Positions 17,808 to 26,467 of a DNA stretch of 64,000 nt are shown piece by piece. A program made the translations under genes and the position numbers. The notes under the pieces are model-generated. The model saw only the letters and a program-made list of their open reading frames with translations. It did no database searches and was not told the origin of the DNA. The number at the start of each line of letters is the position of its first letter. Positions within the stretch are counted from its first letter, which is position 1. The DNA is from Microcoleus vaginatus HSN003 (GTDB lineage Bacteria > Cyanobacteriota > Cyanobacteriia > Cyanobacteriales > Microcoleaceae): NCBI RefSeq assembly GCF_022701255.1, contig NZ_CP031705.1, positions 124,001 through 188,000 of the forward strand, written 5' to 3'.

Positions 17808-18368
17808 ACATCCTCACTATCTTTTAATTCTCGCGTTATTAAGCGCTACCAAGTTCAAGCGGGATGCTTGTGGAAGCGGATTCCGTCAGTAGTATCAGGA
17901 AGTTTTCGTCATTTCTCAAAGCTCAATCTAAAGCCAAACACTTTGGGATTTGGGATTTTAGATTTTGCATTGTTCCTCTGACTAAAGCTCCGGAGATGAA
18001 GCCGGGATCTTGCAGATTGTGGATTACTGATTGCAGGATTGGGGGAGTTTGGATTATCCCCACGCCTGAATGCGGAAGTATCTTCTCCTCCCAATCGAAA
18101 ATCGGCACAGTCATAAGTAGTTAGACTTTCATGGAACTAACTCAACATTATTGCCCAGGTTGCATTGGCGTTGAAATGTATTTTTTGACAAGCTGTAAGG
18201 CTTTTTAGGTATTGATTACAGCTTGCTTATCATACAAATCTTATTTACAACTGCGCTTAAAAAACATGGTTATTATCCATTGCCGACTATACAGGCTATA
18301 ATTGATTATCAACTTGATTGTTTGCAGACAAGACAATCAGTATTTAATACCCCAATCAAAGGAGAAAC
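17808..18368. other. Divergent intergenic region between phaA and phasin-like gene
   Basis: 561 bp without a credible gene. Two overlapping frames (17864-18124 on plus, 17909-18114 on minus) are read through repeat-like text such as TTTGGGATTTGGGATTTTAG and are rejected. The region must carry the promoters for phaA (minus) and the phasin-like gene (plus). A candidate site is listed at 18297-18339. Confidence 0.5.
18297..18339 (+). promoter_or_regulatory. Candidate -10 box and operator-like inverted repeat upstream of the phasin-like gene
   Basis: TATAAT at 18297-18302 has no clear -35 partner at the right spacing. A perfect inverted repeat TGATTGT (18315-18321) / ACAATCA (18333-18339) separated by 11 bp follows, about 30 bp before the start codon at 18369. 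A repressor or activator could bind there. Both are sequence resemblances only. Confidence 0.3.
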
Positions 18369-18635
18369 ATGATGGATTGGAATAGTAACCTCCAACAGTA
18401 CCTAAGACAGTTAAGCGAATTGCAGACAGGGATTTTCACTAGCTGGACATCCATGATGCCGAATATGCCAAGTTCCAATATGCCCAACGTCCGCGATAGT
18501 GTTGTTAACACCCTGAAATTTCAGGAACAGGTGGTCACGAGTTCTCTGGAATTTCAGGCTATGGTAGCTCGTCAGTCAATCGAAGCCCAGAAGCAATTTT
18601 GGGAAAGCTATTTCAAAATGCTTGGCAGGTCGTAA
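18369..18635 (+). CDS. phaP: Phasin-like PHA granule protein
   Basis: An 88-residue, Gln- and Met-rich helical protein. A strong AAAGGAG lies before the first of two consecutive ATG codons. The second half (LKFQEQVVTSSLEFQAMVARQ then IEAQKQFWESYF) is an amphipathic helix with the Q-x-x-FW-x-x-YF ending typical of small phasins, which coat PHB granules. It diverges from phaA, and a terminator-like hairpin follows at 18763. It is shorter than the Synechocystis phasin as I remember it. The call rests on context and composition more than on a conserved domain. Confidence 0.65.
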   Translation: MMDWNSNLQQYLRQLSELQTGIFTSWTSMMPNMPSSNMPNVRDSVVNTLKFQEQVVTSSLEFQAMVARQSIEAQKQFWESYFKMLGRS

Positions 18636-18762
18636 ATTACAAAAGCCTACTGAGGATTAGAGTCGCATGACTTTACCTAGAGAGTGATTTCTGATCTTTT
18701 ACCGGGTGTTGGGAAAGTAATTAGGAAACCATCGGCTTTACAAACCTGCTAGAAAAACTAAC

Positions 18763-18797
18763 AAAGCTCTCTAAGATAACCTCTTGGGGAGCTTTTT
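18763..18797 (+). terminator. Rho-independent terminator after the phasin-like gene
   Basis: The stem AAAGCTC (18763-18769) / GAGCTTT (18789-18795) is followed by a short T-run to 18797. It lies about 130 bp after the phasin-like stop and is the first such structure on that strand. Confidence 0.55.
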
Positions 18798-19188
18798 AAA
18801 GATGAAACCGTTTTCACTCAGAAAAAATTTCTTATTCGTTTTCCCCATAAAAAGGTTTAATTCACTAAAAAGCCCTCTATTAAACTTTAATGCTATTACT
18901 TGGTCTGAGGGTCTACCTAAAGAAAGGACTTATTAATATTAACCGAGTTCAAGCTTTTGTATACAAGAGCTTGCAATACAGCGCTTTATTTAAAGTACCT
19001 CTTAGGTAAGTGGTACGCATCAAACTGAATCCATAAAATGATGGGAAATCTATACACTCTCAGCGCAGGACGATCGCGTCGTTGAATTGGGTTCCTAGTG
19101 CGTATCCTATTCATTTTGATTGAACCGCTTCGTGTATGGCTGATGTGATCGTTAACGCATACGTTATTATTATTGAGGATTGCGCTTT
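18798..19188. other. Gene-free stretch upstream of the VKOR-like gene
   Basis: AT-rich sequence without a credible reading frame. I see no repeat or structured RNA I can name. It presumably contains the promoter for the gene at 19189. Confidence 0.35.
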
Positions 19189-19728
19189 ATGGACCCAAAA
19201 CAACTGAGTGAGGAGCTGCGTCAAGGACAGAACCCTCACATGACCCGTCGGCGATGGATTATCGGCTTATCTATGCTTGGGGGTTCGATGGGACAAGCCG
19301 TCACACTCTACCAGACTGGGATCGTTAATCACCTACCAGATCCGCCTGGACAAAAGCTTTTCGATGCAGACCGCGTTGACGCTTCTAATTACGCTTATAA
19401 CAAATTCAACTCACCCGACGGGCCAATAATGGTGGCTAATTATGCCCTCACTGCTTGGGTAGCTGCTGCTGGTGGTCTAGACCGCGCTAGGCGCAACCCT
19501 CTGTTACCAATTGCAATGGGTATCAAGCTCGTGTTGGACGGGGTGACCAATGTCGAGTTAGCTCGTGAGGAGTGGAGCGAGAACAAGGCGTTTTGTGAAT
19601 ACTGCCAAGTTGCGACGGTTTGCTCGATCGCGTCGATCGTACTCGCAGTGCCGGAGGTTCTTACCGCTGTGCGTACCCTGCTGGGACGCCGTGACCAGGA
19701 CACCGAAGCACAGGGCAACACACGGTAA
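19189..19728 (+). CDS. VKOR-like membrane protein
   Basis: A 179-residue protein starting at the ATG at 19189 (MDPKQLSEE). The frame opens with TTG nine bases earlier, but ATG is preferred. It has several hydrophobic segments (about 20-40, 75-95, 100-125 and 135-155) and a CxxC pair in FCEYCQVA, with WIIGLSMLGG and YALTAWVAA. I take it as a vitamin K epoxide reductase-family protein, which would oxidise or reduce thiols together with a quinone. The CxxC and layout agree, but I could not check the outer loop cysteines, so the family call is moderate. A terminator follows at 19806. Confidence 0.55.
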   Translation: MDPKQLSEELRQGQNPHMTRRRWIIGLSMLGGSMGQAVTLYQTGIVNHLPDPPGQKLFDADRVDASNYAYNKFNSPDGPIMVANYALTAWVAAAGGLDRARRNPLLPIAMGIKLVLDGVTNVELAREEWSENKAFCEYCQVATVCSIASIVLAVPEVLTAVRTLLGRRDQDTEAQGNTR

Positions 19729-19805
19729 TCGATACAAGGGGGAAAAGTACGGATTTTCTACAGCGGTGTTGGGCGTACAGCAAATGTTAAGCCCGATGGA
19801 GAAAG

Positions 19806-19830
19806 ATTGCACATATTTTGTGCAATTTTT
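19806..19830 (+). terminator. Rho-independent terminator
   Basis: The perfect stem ATTGCACA (19806-19813) / TGTGCAAT (19819-19826) is followed by TTTT. It lies 78 bp after the VKOR-like stop and before the next gene. Confidence 0.75.
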
Positions 19831-19945
19831 CTCGCTCAATATTCCCTATAGAATTAGTGGTAGAACGAGTCATGTCTGAGGATAGATCACCTACTTGAGA
19901 CTGAATGATAGCCTTGTATAGTAAGGTGAAAAAGAGGTGCACATC

Positions 19946-20185
19946 ATGACATCAAATAATCCTCAAGACAATCGCCAAGATGATGCAAAATATGAGCCTC
20001 AAGATAATCCTGGCACCCAAACAAGTATACCAACCACAGAAGAGGGTAACACTCCACTTGATGAGAGATCTCGCATGACGGGTCAAGAATCCGGCACTGA
20101 CCTCCGTCCCGGTAGTGAGCCTGAAGCTCCTGGAGGTTCTGGCAACGTGGTTGGCAGTCCAAATCAAGGAACTGACTCTCGTTAA
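19946..20185 (+). CDS. Small disordered hydrophilic protein
   Basis: A 79-residue protein rich in Gly, Pro, Asn, Gln, Asp and Thr, without hydrophobic or aromatic core residues (for example QDNPGTQTSIPTTEEGN). It is almost certainly intrinsically disordered. The start is the ATG at 19946, with AGAGG upstream; the frame's earlier GTG is less likely. Disordered proteins of this composition are common in desiccation and osmotic stress responses. The neighbouring hemerythrin-like gene and the second disordered ORF at 28961 fit that theme, but no function is shown. Confidence 0.65.
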   Translation: MTSNNPQDNRQDDAKYEPQDNPGTQTSIPTTEEGNTPLDERSRMTGQESGTDLRPGSEPEAPGGSGNVVGSPNQGTDSR

Positions 20186-20368
20186 AAAGATTGTTGACAA
20201 TGGCACCCATTTTTGATCGGGATGAACCGTTGGTCAATCAACAAATAAGCTTGGTCTAAATACGACCTTATTTGTAAATAAGGTGGGTCAAGCTAGCCTG
20301 GCAAAGCGAGGAGCTACAGGTATCAAACAGCTATCAATCAGATTATTCACCATCTAGGAAGATTAAAC

Positions 20369-21406
20369 ATGGTTACAACGTTAGACGATACAAAACGGCT
20401 TGCTATCGGCGAAAGATTGGCAGACTTGAAAGCCTTTCAAAGTTTAATTATCTCGAACGATCAAAAGCTAATAGATGCCTGCCCGGATGAAGATGTTCGC
20501 AAGCGTCTCCAGAATATGCTTGAAGATGACCAGAAAAACCTGGGCATTATAGAGACGGTGATCGTCCAATACGGCATTCAAGCTGAACCTAGTGCTGCGA
20601 CCAATATATTTATTCCGCAGTTTGAGAAGATGATGTCAGGCGATGAGTTTACTTATTATCAGAAACTCATTCACCACGAACTGATCAAGCATGGTCAAGC
20701 CATGAGTGGAATCATTATTCACAAAGCCGCTCAGAAGGTGGGAGCTGATATTGAAGTGGCAATTGGCCCTTTGAATACCGTCAATTTTGAGGGTCGTGCT
20801 CACCAAGAACAACTCAAAGGAATGCTCGAAGTGGTGGGTGTCCGCGAAATGACTGGTAAAGACGCTGACCAGGGACTCTGGGCACGGGTGCAAGATGGGG
20901 TTGCTGCATTGTCGGGTGTAGTTGGCAGCATAGCCACCCAAAACACTGACAAACAAGATATGAACATCCAGACCATCATCCGGCTGGATCACAACAAGAC
21001 GAATACCATTTTCACCGAAATCGGAGCTACTAAAGACCCTCAAAAGCTCCAAGAGTATTTCGGGCAACTCTACAAAGATTTGTTGGTACACGCTCAAGCG
21101 GAAGAAGAAGTCGTGTATCCGAAAGTTCGCTCGTTCTACGGTGATGACAACACTCAAGAGCTGTACGATGAGCAAGCGCAAATGAAGGGGATGCTCGATG
21201 AAATTAAGGCTATGGACCCCACTAATGCCGACGAGTTTAGATCGAGAATTAAAGACCTGATGGAGGCGGTTGGCGACCACATTCGTCAAGAAGAATCCAC
21301 GATGTTTGCGGCGATCGACAAGAATTGCAGCGACGAGCAAAAAGAGCAAATGGCAACCGAATTCAAAGCTGCCAAGAGCAAGCTTCAGCAAGAAATGGCA
21401 GCCTAA
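20369..21406 (+). CDS. Hemerythrin HHE-domain protein, paralogue of 12253-13296
   Basis: A 345-residue protein with the same two-part structure as its paralogue: an N-terminal helical domain (DDTKRLAIGERLADLKAFQS, IVQYGIQAE, AHQEQLKGMLEVVGVRE) and a C-terminal HHE domain with HNKTNT, HAQAEEEVVYP and HIRQEEST as likely iron ligands. AGGAAG precedes the ATG at good spacing. Both proteins flank the phaA/phaB segment, one on each strand, so this part of the island may have been duplicated and rearranged. A 17-bp hairpin lies about 155 bp downstream. Confidence 0.85.
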   Translation: MVTTLDDTKRLAIGERLADLKAFQSLIISNDQKLIDACPDEDVRKRLQNMLEDDQKNLGIIETVIVQYGIQAEPSAATNIFIPQFEKMMSGDEFTYYQKLIHHELIKHGQAMSGIIIHKAAQKVGADIEVAIGPLNTVNFEGRAHQEQLKGMLEVVGVREMTGKDADQGLWARVQDGVAALSGVVGSIATQNTDKQDMNIQTIIRLDHNKTNTIFTEIGATKDPQKLQEYFGQLYKDLLVHAQAEEEVVYPKVRSFYGDDNTQELYDEQAQMKGMLDEIKAMDPTNADEFRSRIKDLMEAVGDHIRQEESTMFAAIDKNCSDEQKEQMATEFKAAKSKLQQEMAA

Positions 21407-21561
21407 TTGCAATAACAGCCAACCCTCTCATTAAAAGACAAAGCATGGGCCGGTAAGTGGCTTGATGGCTCTTTATTGAGAGTGGAGCTGATTGTGCAAT
21501 AAGAGAATAGCTTTTTAGCTCCCACTCTCTAGCCAACCGCGATCGCCATAACAGCAGTTTC

Positions 21562-21598
21562 TAAACAGAAGTTCCCCTGTGAGGGGAACTTCTGTTTA
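21562..21598. repeat. Perfect 17-bp hairpin
   Basis: The stem TAAACAGAAGTTCCCCT (21562-21578) pairs exactly with 21582-21598 around a GTG loop. It is downstream of the hemerythrin-like gene but is followed by a purine run, not by T residues. On the minus strand no T-run follows either. It may be a processing or stability hairpin, or an end of a decayed element. Confidence 0.6.
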
Positions 21599-21646
21599 GA
21601 AGAAAAAAAGTGTGGCTAACAACTTAGAGCGAAGAGGTAGATAGGT

Positions 21647-21743
21647 ATTGCTAATTTTAGCCGTAAATTTTTTACCCCACCCCAGCCCTCCCCTTACCAA
21701 GGGGAGGGAGTAAGAAATTCACAAAGGATTTAGGATTGCTATA
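21647..21743. mobile_element. MITE copy 1 (degenerate left end)
   Basis: The body TTTTTTACCCCACCCC, a palindromic CCTCCCCTTACCAAGGGGAGG, and the right end TTTAGGATTGCTATA (21729-21743) are shared with copy 2 at 21812-21913. The left terminus has diverged (TATTGCTAATTTTA). No coding capacity. Confidence 0.6.
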
Positions 21744-21811
21744 TTAGACACAGAATTAGCTCAAATATGACAACTTCTTAGTCAGAGGACAGCAGAAGTT
21801 TAAGGTTTTAG

Positions 21812-21913
21812 TATAGCAATCCTAAAGGAGTCATAAATTTTTTACCCCACCCCAACCCTCCCCTTACTAAGGGGAGGGAGTAAGAAATTCACAAATGATT
21901 TAGGATTGCTATA
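21812..21913. mobile_element. MITE copy 2 with 15-bp perfect terminal inverted repeats
   Basis: A 102-bp unit starting TATAGCAATCCTAAA (21812-21826) and ending in its exact complement (21899-21913), with the same inner palindrome as copy 1. TA ends suggest mobilisation by an IS630-type transposase. It lies just upstream of the SDR gene at 21974 and may affect its transcription. Confidence 0.65.
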
Positions 21914-21973
21914 TCAGGTTCAGGTAATAGGGTAGATTGCGCTTCACAATACATCAGCATTTGAGTTTTAACC

Positions 21974-23089
21974 ATGAATTCCTATATAGATAATCAGAAT
22001 CCTCTTATTCTTTTTGCAGTTGGCGTGGGCGCTTTGCTCGTCGTGCTTTGGGTGGTGCGATCGTGGCGCGAACGTCAATACGATCTCACAGGCAAGACGG
22101 TGCTGCTTACGGGTGGTTCTCGCGGACTCGGTTTGGTTATGGCACGCCAGTTGGTGCAGCAAGGAGCGCGTTTGGCCATTTGCGCCCGCGATCGCGCAGA
22201 GCTCGAAAGGGCGCGTGTCGAGCTGAACCAGTGCGGTGGAGAGGTGCTGACTGTTCCCTGTGATGTCACCGATCGCTCCCAGGTTGACGAGATGGTGCAG
22301 CAGGTGCGCGATCGCTTCGGTCAGATCGACATCCTCATTAACAACGCAGGCACCGACCTTGTGGGGCCAATGGACGTATTGACGATGGAGGACTACGACG
22401 ACTTGATGAAGCTGCATTTCTGGGCACCGCTATACACTACTTATGCGGTTTTCCCGGAAATGCGTCAACGACAAGCTGGACGCATCGTTAATATCTCTTC
22501 CATCGGCGGCAAGGTAGTTTCCCCGCATATGTTGGCGTATTGCGCCAGCAAATTTGCCTTAACGGGTTTGTCGGAAGGGATGCGGACAGAACTGGCAAAG
22601 GACGGGATTGCTGTCACAACGGTATGTCCCGGTTTCATCCGCACAGGCGTGATAGACCACGCTATGTTCAAAGGTCAGCACCGCAAGGAGTTTACCTGGT
22701 TCAGCATTGCAGATTCGTTGCCCTTGATCTCGACGAGTGCCGAAAAGGTTGCTCGTGAGACCATTGCTGGATTTCGACGGGGTGATGCAGAGGTAATTGT
22801 GCCACTTTGGACTTGGTTTAGTGCCAGACTCTATGCTCTTTTTCCAGGGTTTTCTACCACTGCGATCGCTTGGTTTAATCGGTTGTTACCTGGAACAGGT
22901 GGGATTGGTACTGAACGCGCTTTTGGAAAAGACAGTCACTCATCTTTATCGCCTTCGCTGTTAACCTCTTTGAGTGACAAAGCGGCACTGCAAAACAATG
23001 AGATGGGGAGCCGAGAGCAACCGGATGGCGATCGAATCCCTGAGCGATCGAGCTACCAATCATCTTTGTCCGACGGTGAGGATGGGTGA
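21974..23089 (+). CDS. Membrane-anchored short-chain dehydrogenase
   Basis: A 371-residue SDR. An N-terminal hydrophobic helix (residues about 11-28, LILFAVGVGALLVVLWVV) is followed by the cofactor loop GGSRGLG, NNAGTD, Ser in ISSIGG, and YCASK with the catalytic Tyr and Lys. The C-terminal tail is Ser-rich and polar. Its end overlaps the open frame of the next gene, but that gene's real start is later. It is distinct from the two SDRs near 7-9 kb, which carry their hydrophobic segment at the C-terminus. Substrate not evident. Confidence 0.85.
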   Translation: MNSYIDNQNPLILFAVGVGALLVVLWVVRSWRERQYDLTGKTVLLTGGSRGLGLVMARQLVQQGARLAICARDRAELERARVELNQCGGEVLTVPCDVTDRSQVDEMVQQVRDRFGQIDILINNAGTDLVGPMDVLTMEDYDDLMKLHFWAPLYTTYAVFPEMRQRQAGRIVNISSIGGKVVSPHMLAYCASKFALTGLSEGMRTELAKDGIAVTTVCPGFIRTGVIDHAMFKGQHRKEFTWFSIADSLPLISTSAEKVARETIAGFRRGDAEVIVPLWTWFSARLYALFPGFSTTAIAWFNRLLPGTGGIGTERAFGKDSHSSLSPSLLTSLSDKAALQNNEMGSREQPDGDRIPERSSYQSSLSDGEDG

Positions 23090-23189
23090 GCCGAAAGTGC
23101 GCGGTCTTCTTTCACAAGACGTTAGGCGATCGGCGCGATCGTCCAATGCTGTTAATACAAAAGCAATAGCTGCAAAACAAGGAGAACAG

Positions 23190-24152
23190 ATGTCAGAAAG
23201 TACGTCAAACTCAGAAATGGTATACCGAACTCTTGGCAGCACAGGAGAGAGGGTTTCTGCGATCGGATTGGGTGGTTGGCACATCGGATTGAAGTATGTT
23301 GATGAGCAACTGGGTATCCGGATTGTTCGCAGTGCGATCGACCGTGGCATCACTTTTATGGATAACAGTTGGGATTACAACGGTGGAACCAGCGAGATTC
23401 GCATGGGGAAAGCTCTCCGCGATGGCTACCGAGACAAAGTATTCCTGATGACGAAAATTGACGGTCGCTCCAAGAAAGAAGCCACAAGACAGCTAGACGA
23501 ATCACTGCAACGCCTGCAAGTTGATTGCATCGATCTGGTCCAGCACCACGAAATCCTCCGGTTCGAGGACCCGCATCGAGTTTTCGATCCAGAAGGGGCA
23601 AATGCCGCCTTAATTGAGGCGCGGGAAGCTGGCAAACTCCGATATATTGGCTTCACTGGACACAAAGACCCCCAGATTCATCTGCATATGCTGGAAGTTG
23701 CAGCTAGTTATGGGTTTAAGTTTGATGCGGCTCAGTTGCCACTCAATGTGATGGATGCCCACTACCGAAGCTTTGGGAAGCTGGTTGTGCCAGAACTGGT
23801 TAAACAGGACATCGGCATTCTTGGCATGAAAAGCATGGCAAACGGGATTTTGTTACGGTCAAACACGGTAACGCCAATTGAGTGTCTGCACTATGCGCTG
23901 AATCTACCTACATCGGTTGTGGTTACGGGAATTGACAGCATGGAGATTCTCGATCAAGCGTTTGAGGCGGTGCGGACGTTCCAGCCAATGAATGACGAGC
24001 AGGTGCGATCGCTGTTAGCAAAAACGGCAGAAGCAGCATCACGCGGCGAGTTTGAGCCATTCAAAACTTCATCAATTTTCGACAGCACTGCCCAGAATCT
24101 AGATTGGCTGGGAGAGGAGCCACAGCGCATTCAGCAACTGATGCCAACGTGA
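23190..24152 (+). CDS. Aldo/keto reductase
   Basis: A 320-residue AKR-fold oxidoreductase. The start is the ATG at 23190, directly after AAGGAG at ideal spacing; the frame is open much further upstream but overlaps the SDR gene there. TLGSTGERVSAIGLGGWHIG, MDNSWDYNGG (Asp and Tyr), FLMTKIDGR (Lys) and DLVQHHEI (His) give the AKR catalytic tetrad region. The last part has Arg/Lys residues for NADP binding (GIDSMEILDQAF). It lies 100 bp after the SDR and may be co-transcribed. Substrate unknown. Confidence 0.88.
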   Translation: MSESTSNSEMVYRTLGSTGERVSAIGLGGWHIGLKYVDEQLGIRIVRSAIDRGITFMDNSWDYNGGTSEIRMGKALRDGYRDKVFLMTKIDGRSKKEATRQLDESLQRLQVDCIDLVQHHEILRFEDPHRVFDPEGANAALIEAREAGKLRYIGFTGHKDPQIHLHMLEVAASYGFKFDAAQLPLNVMDAHYRSFGKLVVPELVKQDIGILGMKSMANGILLRSNTVTPIECLHYALNLPTSVVVTGIDSMEILDQAFEAVRTFQPMNDEQVRSLLAKTAEAASRGEFEPFKTSSIFDSTAQNLDWLGEEPQRIQQLMPT

Positions 24153-24169
24153 TCGAAGAACACTCTACG

Positions 24170-24203
24170 GTGAACCAGTCTAGTGCGGAGTCCGCGATCG
24201 CTA
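24170..24203 (-). pseudogene. Vestige of an esterase C-terminus
   Basis: On the minus strand about 10 codons read ADSALDWFTV. They match the last codons of the esterase at 27187-28014 (ESALDWFTA) at the DNA level, with two mismatches over 23 bp. This may be a leftover of a second copy or of a rearrangement. Confidence 0.35.
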
Positions 24204-24371
24204 ATCGGCATCAACACCATCGAAGAATGTGGCGAATGGGATGAAGTCTATGCGATCGCACAGGAAACGATGCAGCAAGGGAACAGTGCTGCACGGCAAC
24301 GGGACCTGTACAAGCGCACTGGTTCATTAGAGGATGTGGTTGATTTTGTTGTTCAAGAGACTGCTAAATGA
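24183..24371 (+). pseudogene. C-terminal remnant of a carboxylate-amine ligase (YbdK-like)
   Basis: A frame of 62 codons reading WDEVYAIAQETMQQGNSAARQ then SLEDVVDFVVQET. It resembles the last part of YbdK-type glutamate-cysteine ligase-like proteins (G-x-SA-x-RQ ... VVDWLV-x-ET). The remaining 300 or so residues are absent. It sits between the AKR and the DUF262 gene and is probably not expressed. Confidence 0.55.
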
Positions 24372-24490
24372 ACGACGGTGTTTAGGAGTTAGAGTGGTAG
24401 AGCAGTGAGATTAAGGCGGTTCATGAGTTTAGACTGTCTAATCGCTATGGTACATTATACTAAGCATAGTGAATTTATATCGCCTACAGT

Positions 24491-26233
24491 ATGATTCAGC
24501 CTGAATTCAAGCCTTTAATCGTAATATTGAGCGACAAACTCTTCAGAATTCCTGAATACCAACGTCACTATAGTTGGCAAACGAAACAAAGGAATGAACT
24601 GTTTGAAGACATCAAAAAGCTTCAGGCGGCAAGAGAAAAATATGACGAAAGAACACATTTTATGGCAACTATTGTTTGCCTAAAAACAAAAGATAAAGAG
24701 AAAGTTGGTTCTAACACTTTCTATGTTTATGACATTGTTGATGGGCAACAACGCCTCACAACTTTAGTCATTTTGCTAAAAGCTATTAGCCTTAAACTCA
24801 GAAATGATGAGCAACTTGATGAAGCAAAAGAATTAGATAAATTGTTAGTCAAAGATGATGGAAGACTTATCATTCTACAAAACAATCATGATAATCGACT
24901 TATTCTTAGAGATTATTTAAAGAATGGTAATGAACCACAAGCAGATTCTATACAAACTGTTGCTGACAAGAACATATTTCAAGCAATTAAGGATTGCGAG
25001 AAATTTATAAACTGTCATTCTAATGTAGTCGATCTACTTGCTCTTGTTAAAAACTATCTCTACTTTATTTTTCAATCACTAGAAGATAAAGGTGCAGTCT
25101 ACACAATTTTTGAAGTTCTGAATAGCCGTGGTCTTGATGTTGATTGGCTTGATAAATGTAAAAGTCTATTGATGGGATTACTTTATGAATATGCAAGTAG
25201 TCCTGAGAATAATGATCTTTTTAGTCAACACTTAAATGAGCTTCACAGCTATTGGTCTGATATATACAGAGAAATTGGACTTCAAAATATTCCAGGTCAC
25301 GAAATAATACGATTTGCTGCAACGTTAAAAGAGGAAAGCGGAGCCGGAAGACCCCTCAGTGCAGAAGATACTCTTGAGTTTTTCAAGAACGATTGTACAA
25401 AGGTATCAAGCAATGATTTAGTAATAAACAAGATTATTGAAAATACAGTTTGGCTTAAAAACATCACATCTTGCTTATCCAAGTTGTATGCTGACAAAAG
25501 AAGAAACGCTGTTACTGATATTACGCAAGCGAGATTACTCGCAGTAGCGATTATGCTAAGGAAGGACTTGAGGGAGGAAGATAGAAATAGCCTTCTTGAA
25601 CAATGGGAGCGTACTTCCTTCAAAATCTATGGTCTTTTCAGAAAAGATTCACGTACAAAAGTTGGTGAATATGTACGTGCAGCCAAGCAAATCCGAAAAG
25701 ATGCAAATGCAACTGTTAACGATTTGCTAAATACTATAGCAAGAATAGGTAGTGATTTTCCTATTGATACCGCTGTTGAAGAATTGAAAAAGCATGATTT
25801 CTATAGTGACTGGCAAAAGGAATTACAATATTTCTTTTTTAGGTATGAAGAATATTTAGCAAAAATAAATGGTACTCAGTTCGATCAAATCATGTGGAAT
25901 GAGATATGGGAATCGAATCTAAATAACACTATAGAACACATCTTGCCCCAAGATAAAAGTAAACCTTGTTGGAACCATTTTACTGAAGATGAACACAGGG
26001 AGCTTGTACACTCTATGGGCAATCTGTGTTTGCTGGCACCAAGATTAAACTCGGAGGCAGGCAACAAAGGCTTTAGCGACAAAAAGGAAACGTACAAGAA
26101 AGCTAGTCTCATGTTATTGAATGAAATTGTTTCTGACAATGGTGTAGAGCGTAGTGTATGGGACAAAGACGCAATCAATTACAGGAGGGAGCAGTTAATT
26201 AAGTTTGCGATGGAGCAATGGAAAGACCTGTAG
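24491..26233 (+). CDS. DUF262/DUF1524 nuclease, GmrSD type
   Basis: A 580-residue protein with an N-terminal DUF262 domain (IPEYQRHYSW at about 17-26 and the DGQQR motif in IVDGQQRLTT). The C-terminal DUF1524/HNH-type domain carries NTIEHILPQ and GNLCLLAPRLNSEAGNKGF, whose His and Asn residues are those expected at the active site. The pair of domains is that of GmrSD type IV restriction enzymes and related anti-phage nucleases, in which DUF262 hydrolyses NTP and DUF1524 cleaves. The gene is more AT-rich than its neighbours, which fits horizontal transfer. It stands alone, with no modification genes near. Confidence 0.85.
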   Translation: MIQPEFKPLIVILSDKLFRIPEYQRHYSWQTKQRNELFEDIKKLQAAREKYDERTHFMATIVCLKTKDKEKVGSNTFYVYDIVDGQQRLTTLVILLKAISLKLRNDEQLDEAKELDKLLVKDDGRLIILQNNHDNRLILRDYLKNGNEPQADSIQTVADKNIFQAIKDCEKFINCHSNVVDLLALVKNYLYFIFQSLEDKGAVYTIFEVLNSRGLDVDWLDKCKSLLMGLLYEYASSPENNDLFSQHLNELHSYWSDIYREIGLQNIPGHEIIRFAATLKEESGAGRPLSAEDTLEFFKNDCTKVSSNDLVINKIIENTVWLKNITSCLSKLYADKRRNAVTDITQARLLAVAIMLRKDLREEDRNSLLEQWERTSFKIYGLFRKDSRTKVGEYVRAAKQIRKDANATVNDLLNTIARIGSDFPIDTAVEELKKHDFYSDWQKELQYFFFRYEEYLAKINGTQFDQIMWNEIWESNLNNTIEHILPQDKSKPCWNHFTEDEHRELVHSMGNLCLLAPRLNSEAGNKGFSDKKETYKKASLMLLNEIVSDNGVERSVWDKDAINYRREQLIKFAMEQWKDL

Positions 26234-26467
26234 AAGTACATCAGCTTTGTTCGTAAGTGTTGTAAGTAGTTGCAGTGCGATCGCATATCCTGTAAATTGC
26301 GTTTCCTGCGTCAATCCAACATCTGCTTTTTGCCAACATTTATACCATGTCTGCGATCGCGCAGCCAACTTTGTAGGTTAGGTTGAGGGATGAAACTCAA
26401 CTCAAGGTTTGTCTGTTGGGTTTGGCCACTTAAGTGCTTATACATTCGTGGCAAGAGCCAACCCTAT

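Noticed and set aside
17864..18124. 86-codon frame between phaA and the phasin-like gene
   Set aside because: Read through repeat-like intergenic text, with an overlapping frame on the other strand; no start signal.
21562..21598. 17-bp perfect hairpin, considered as an integron attC site or terminator
   Set aside because: No core-site sequences or integrase for attC; no T-run on either strand for a terminator. Kept only as a hairpin.
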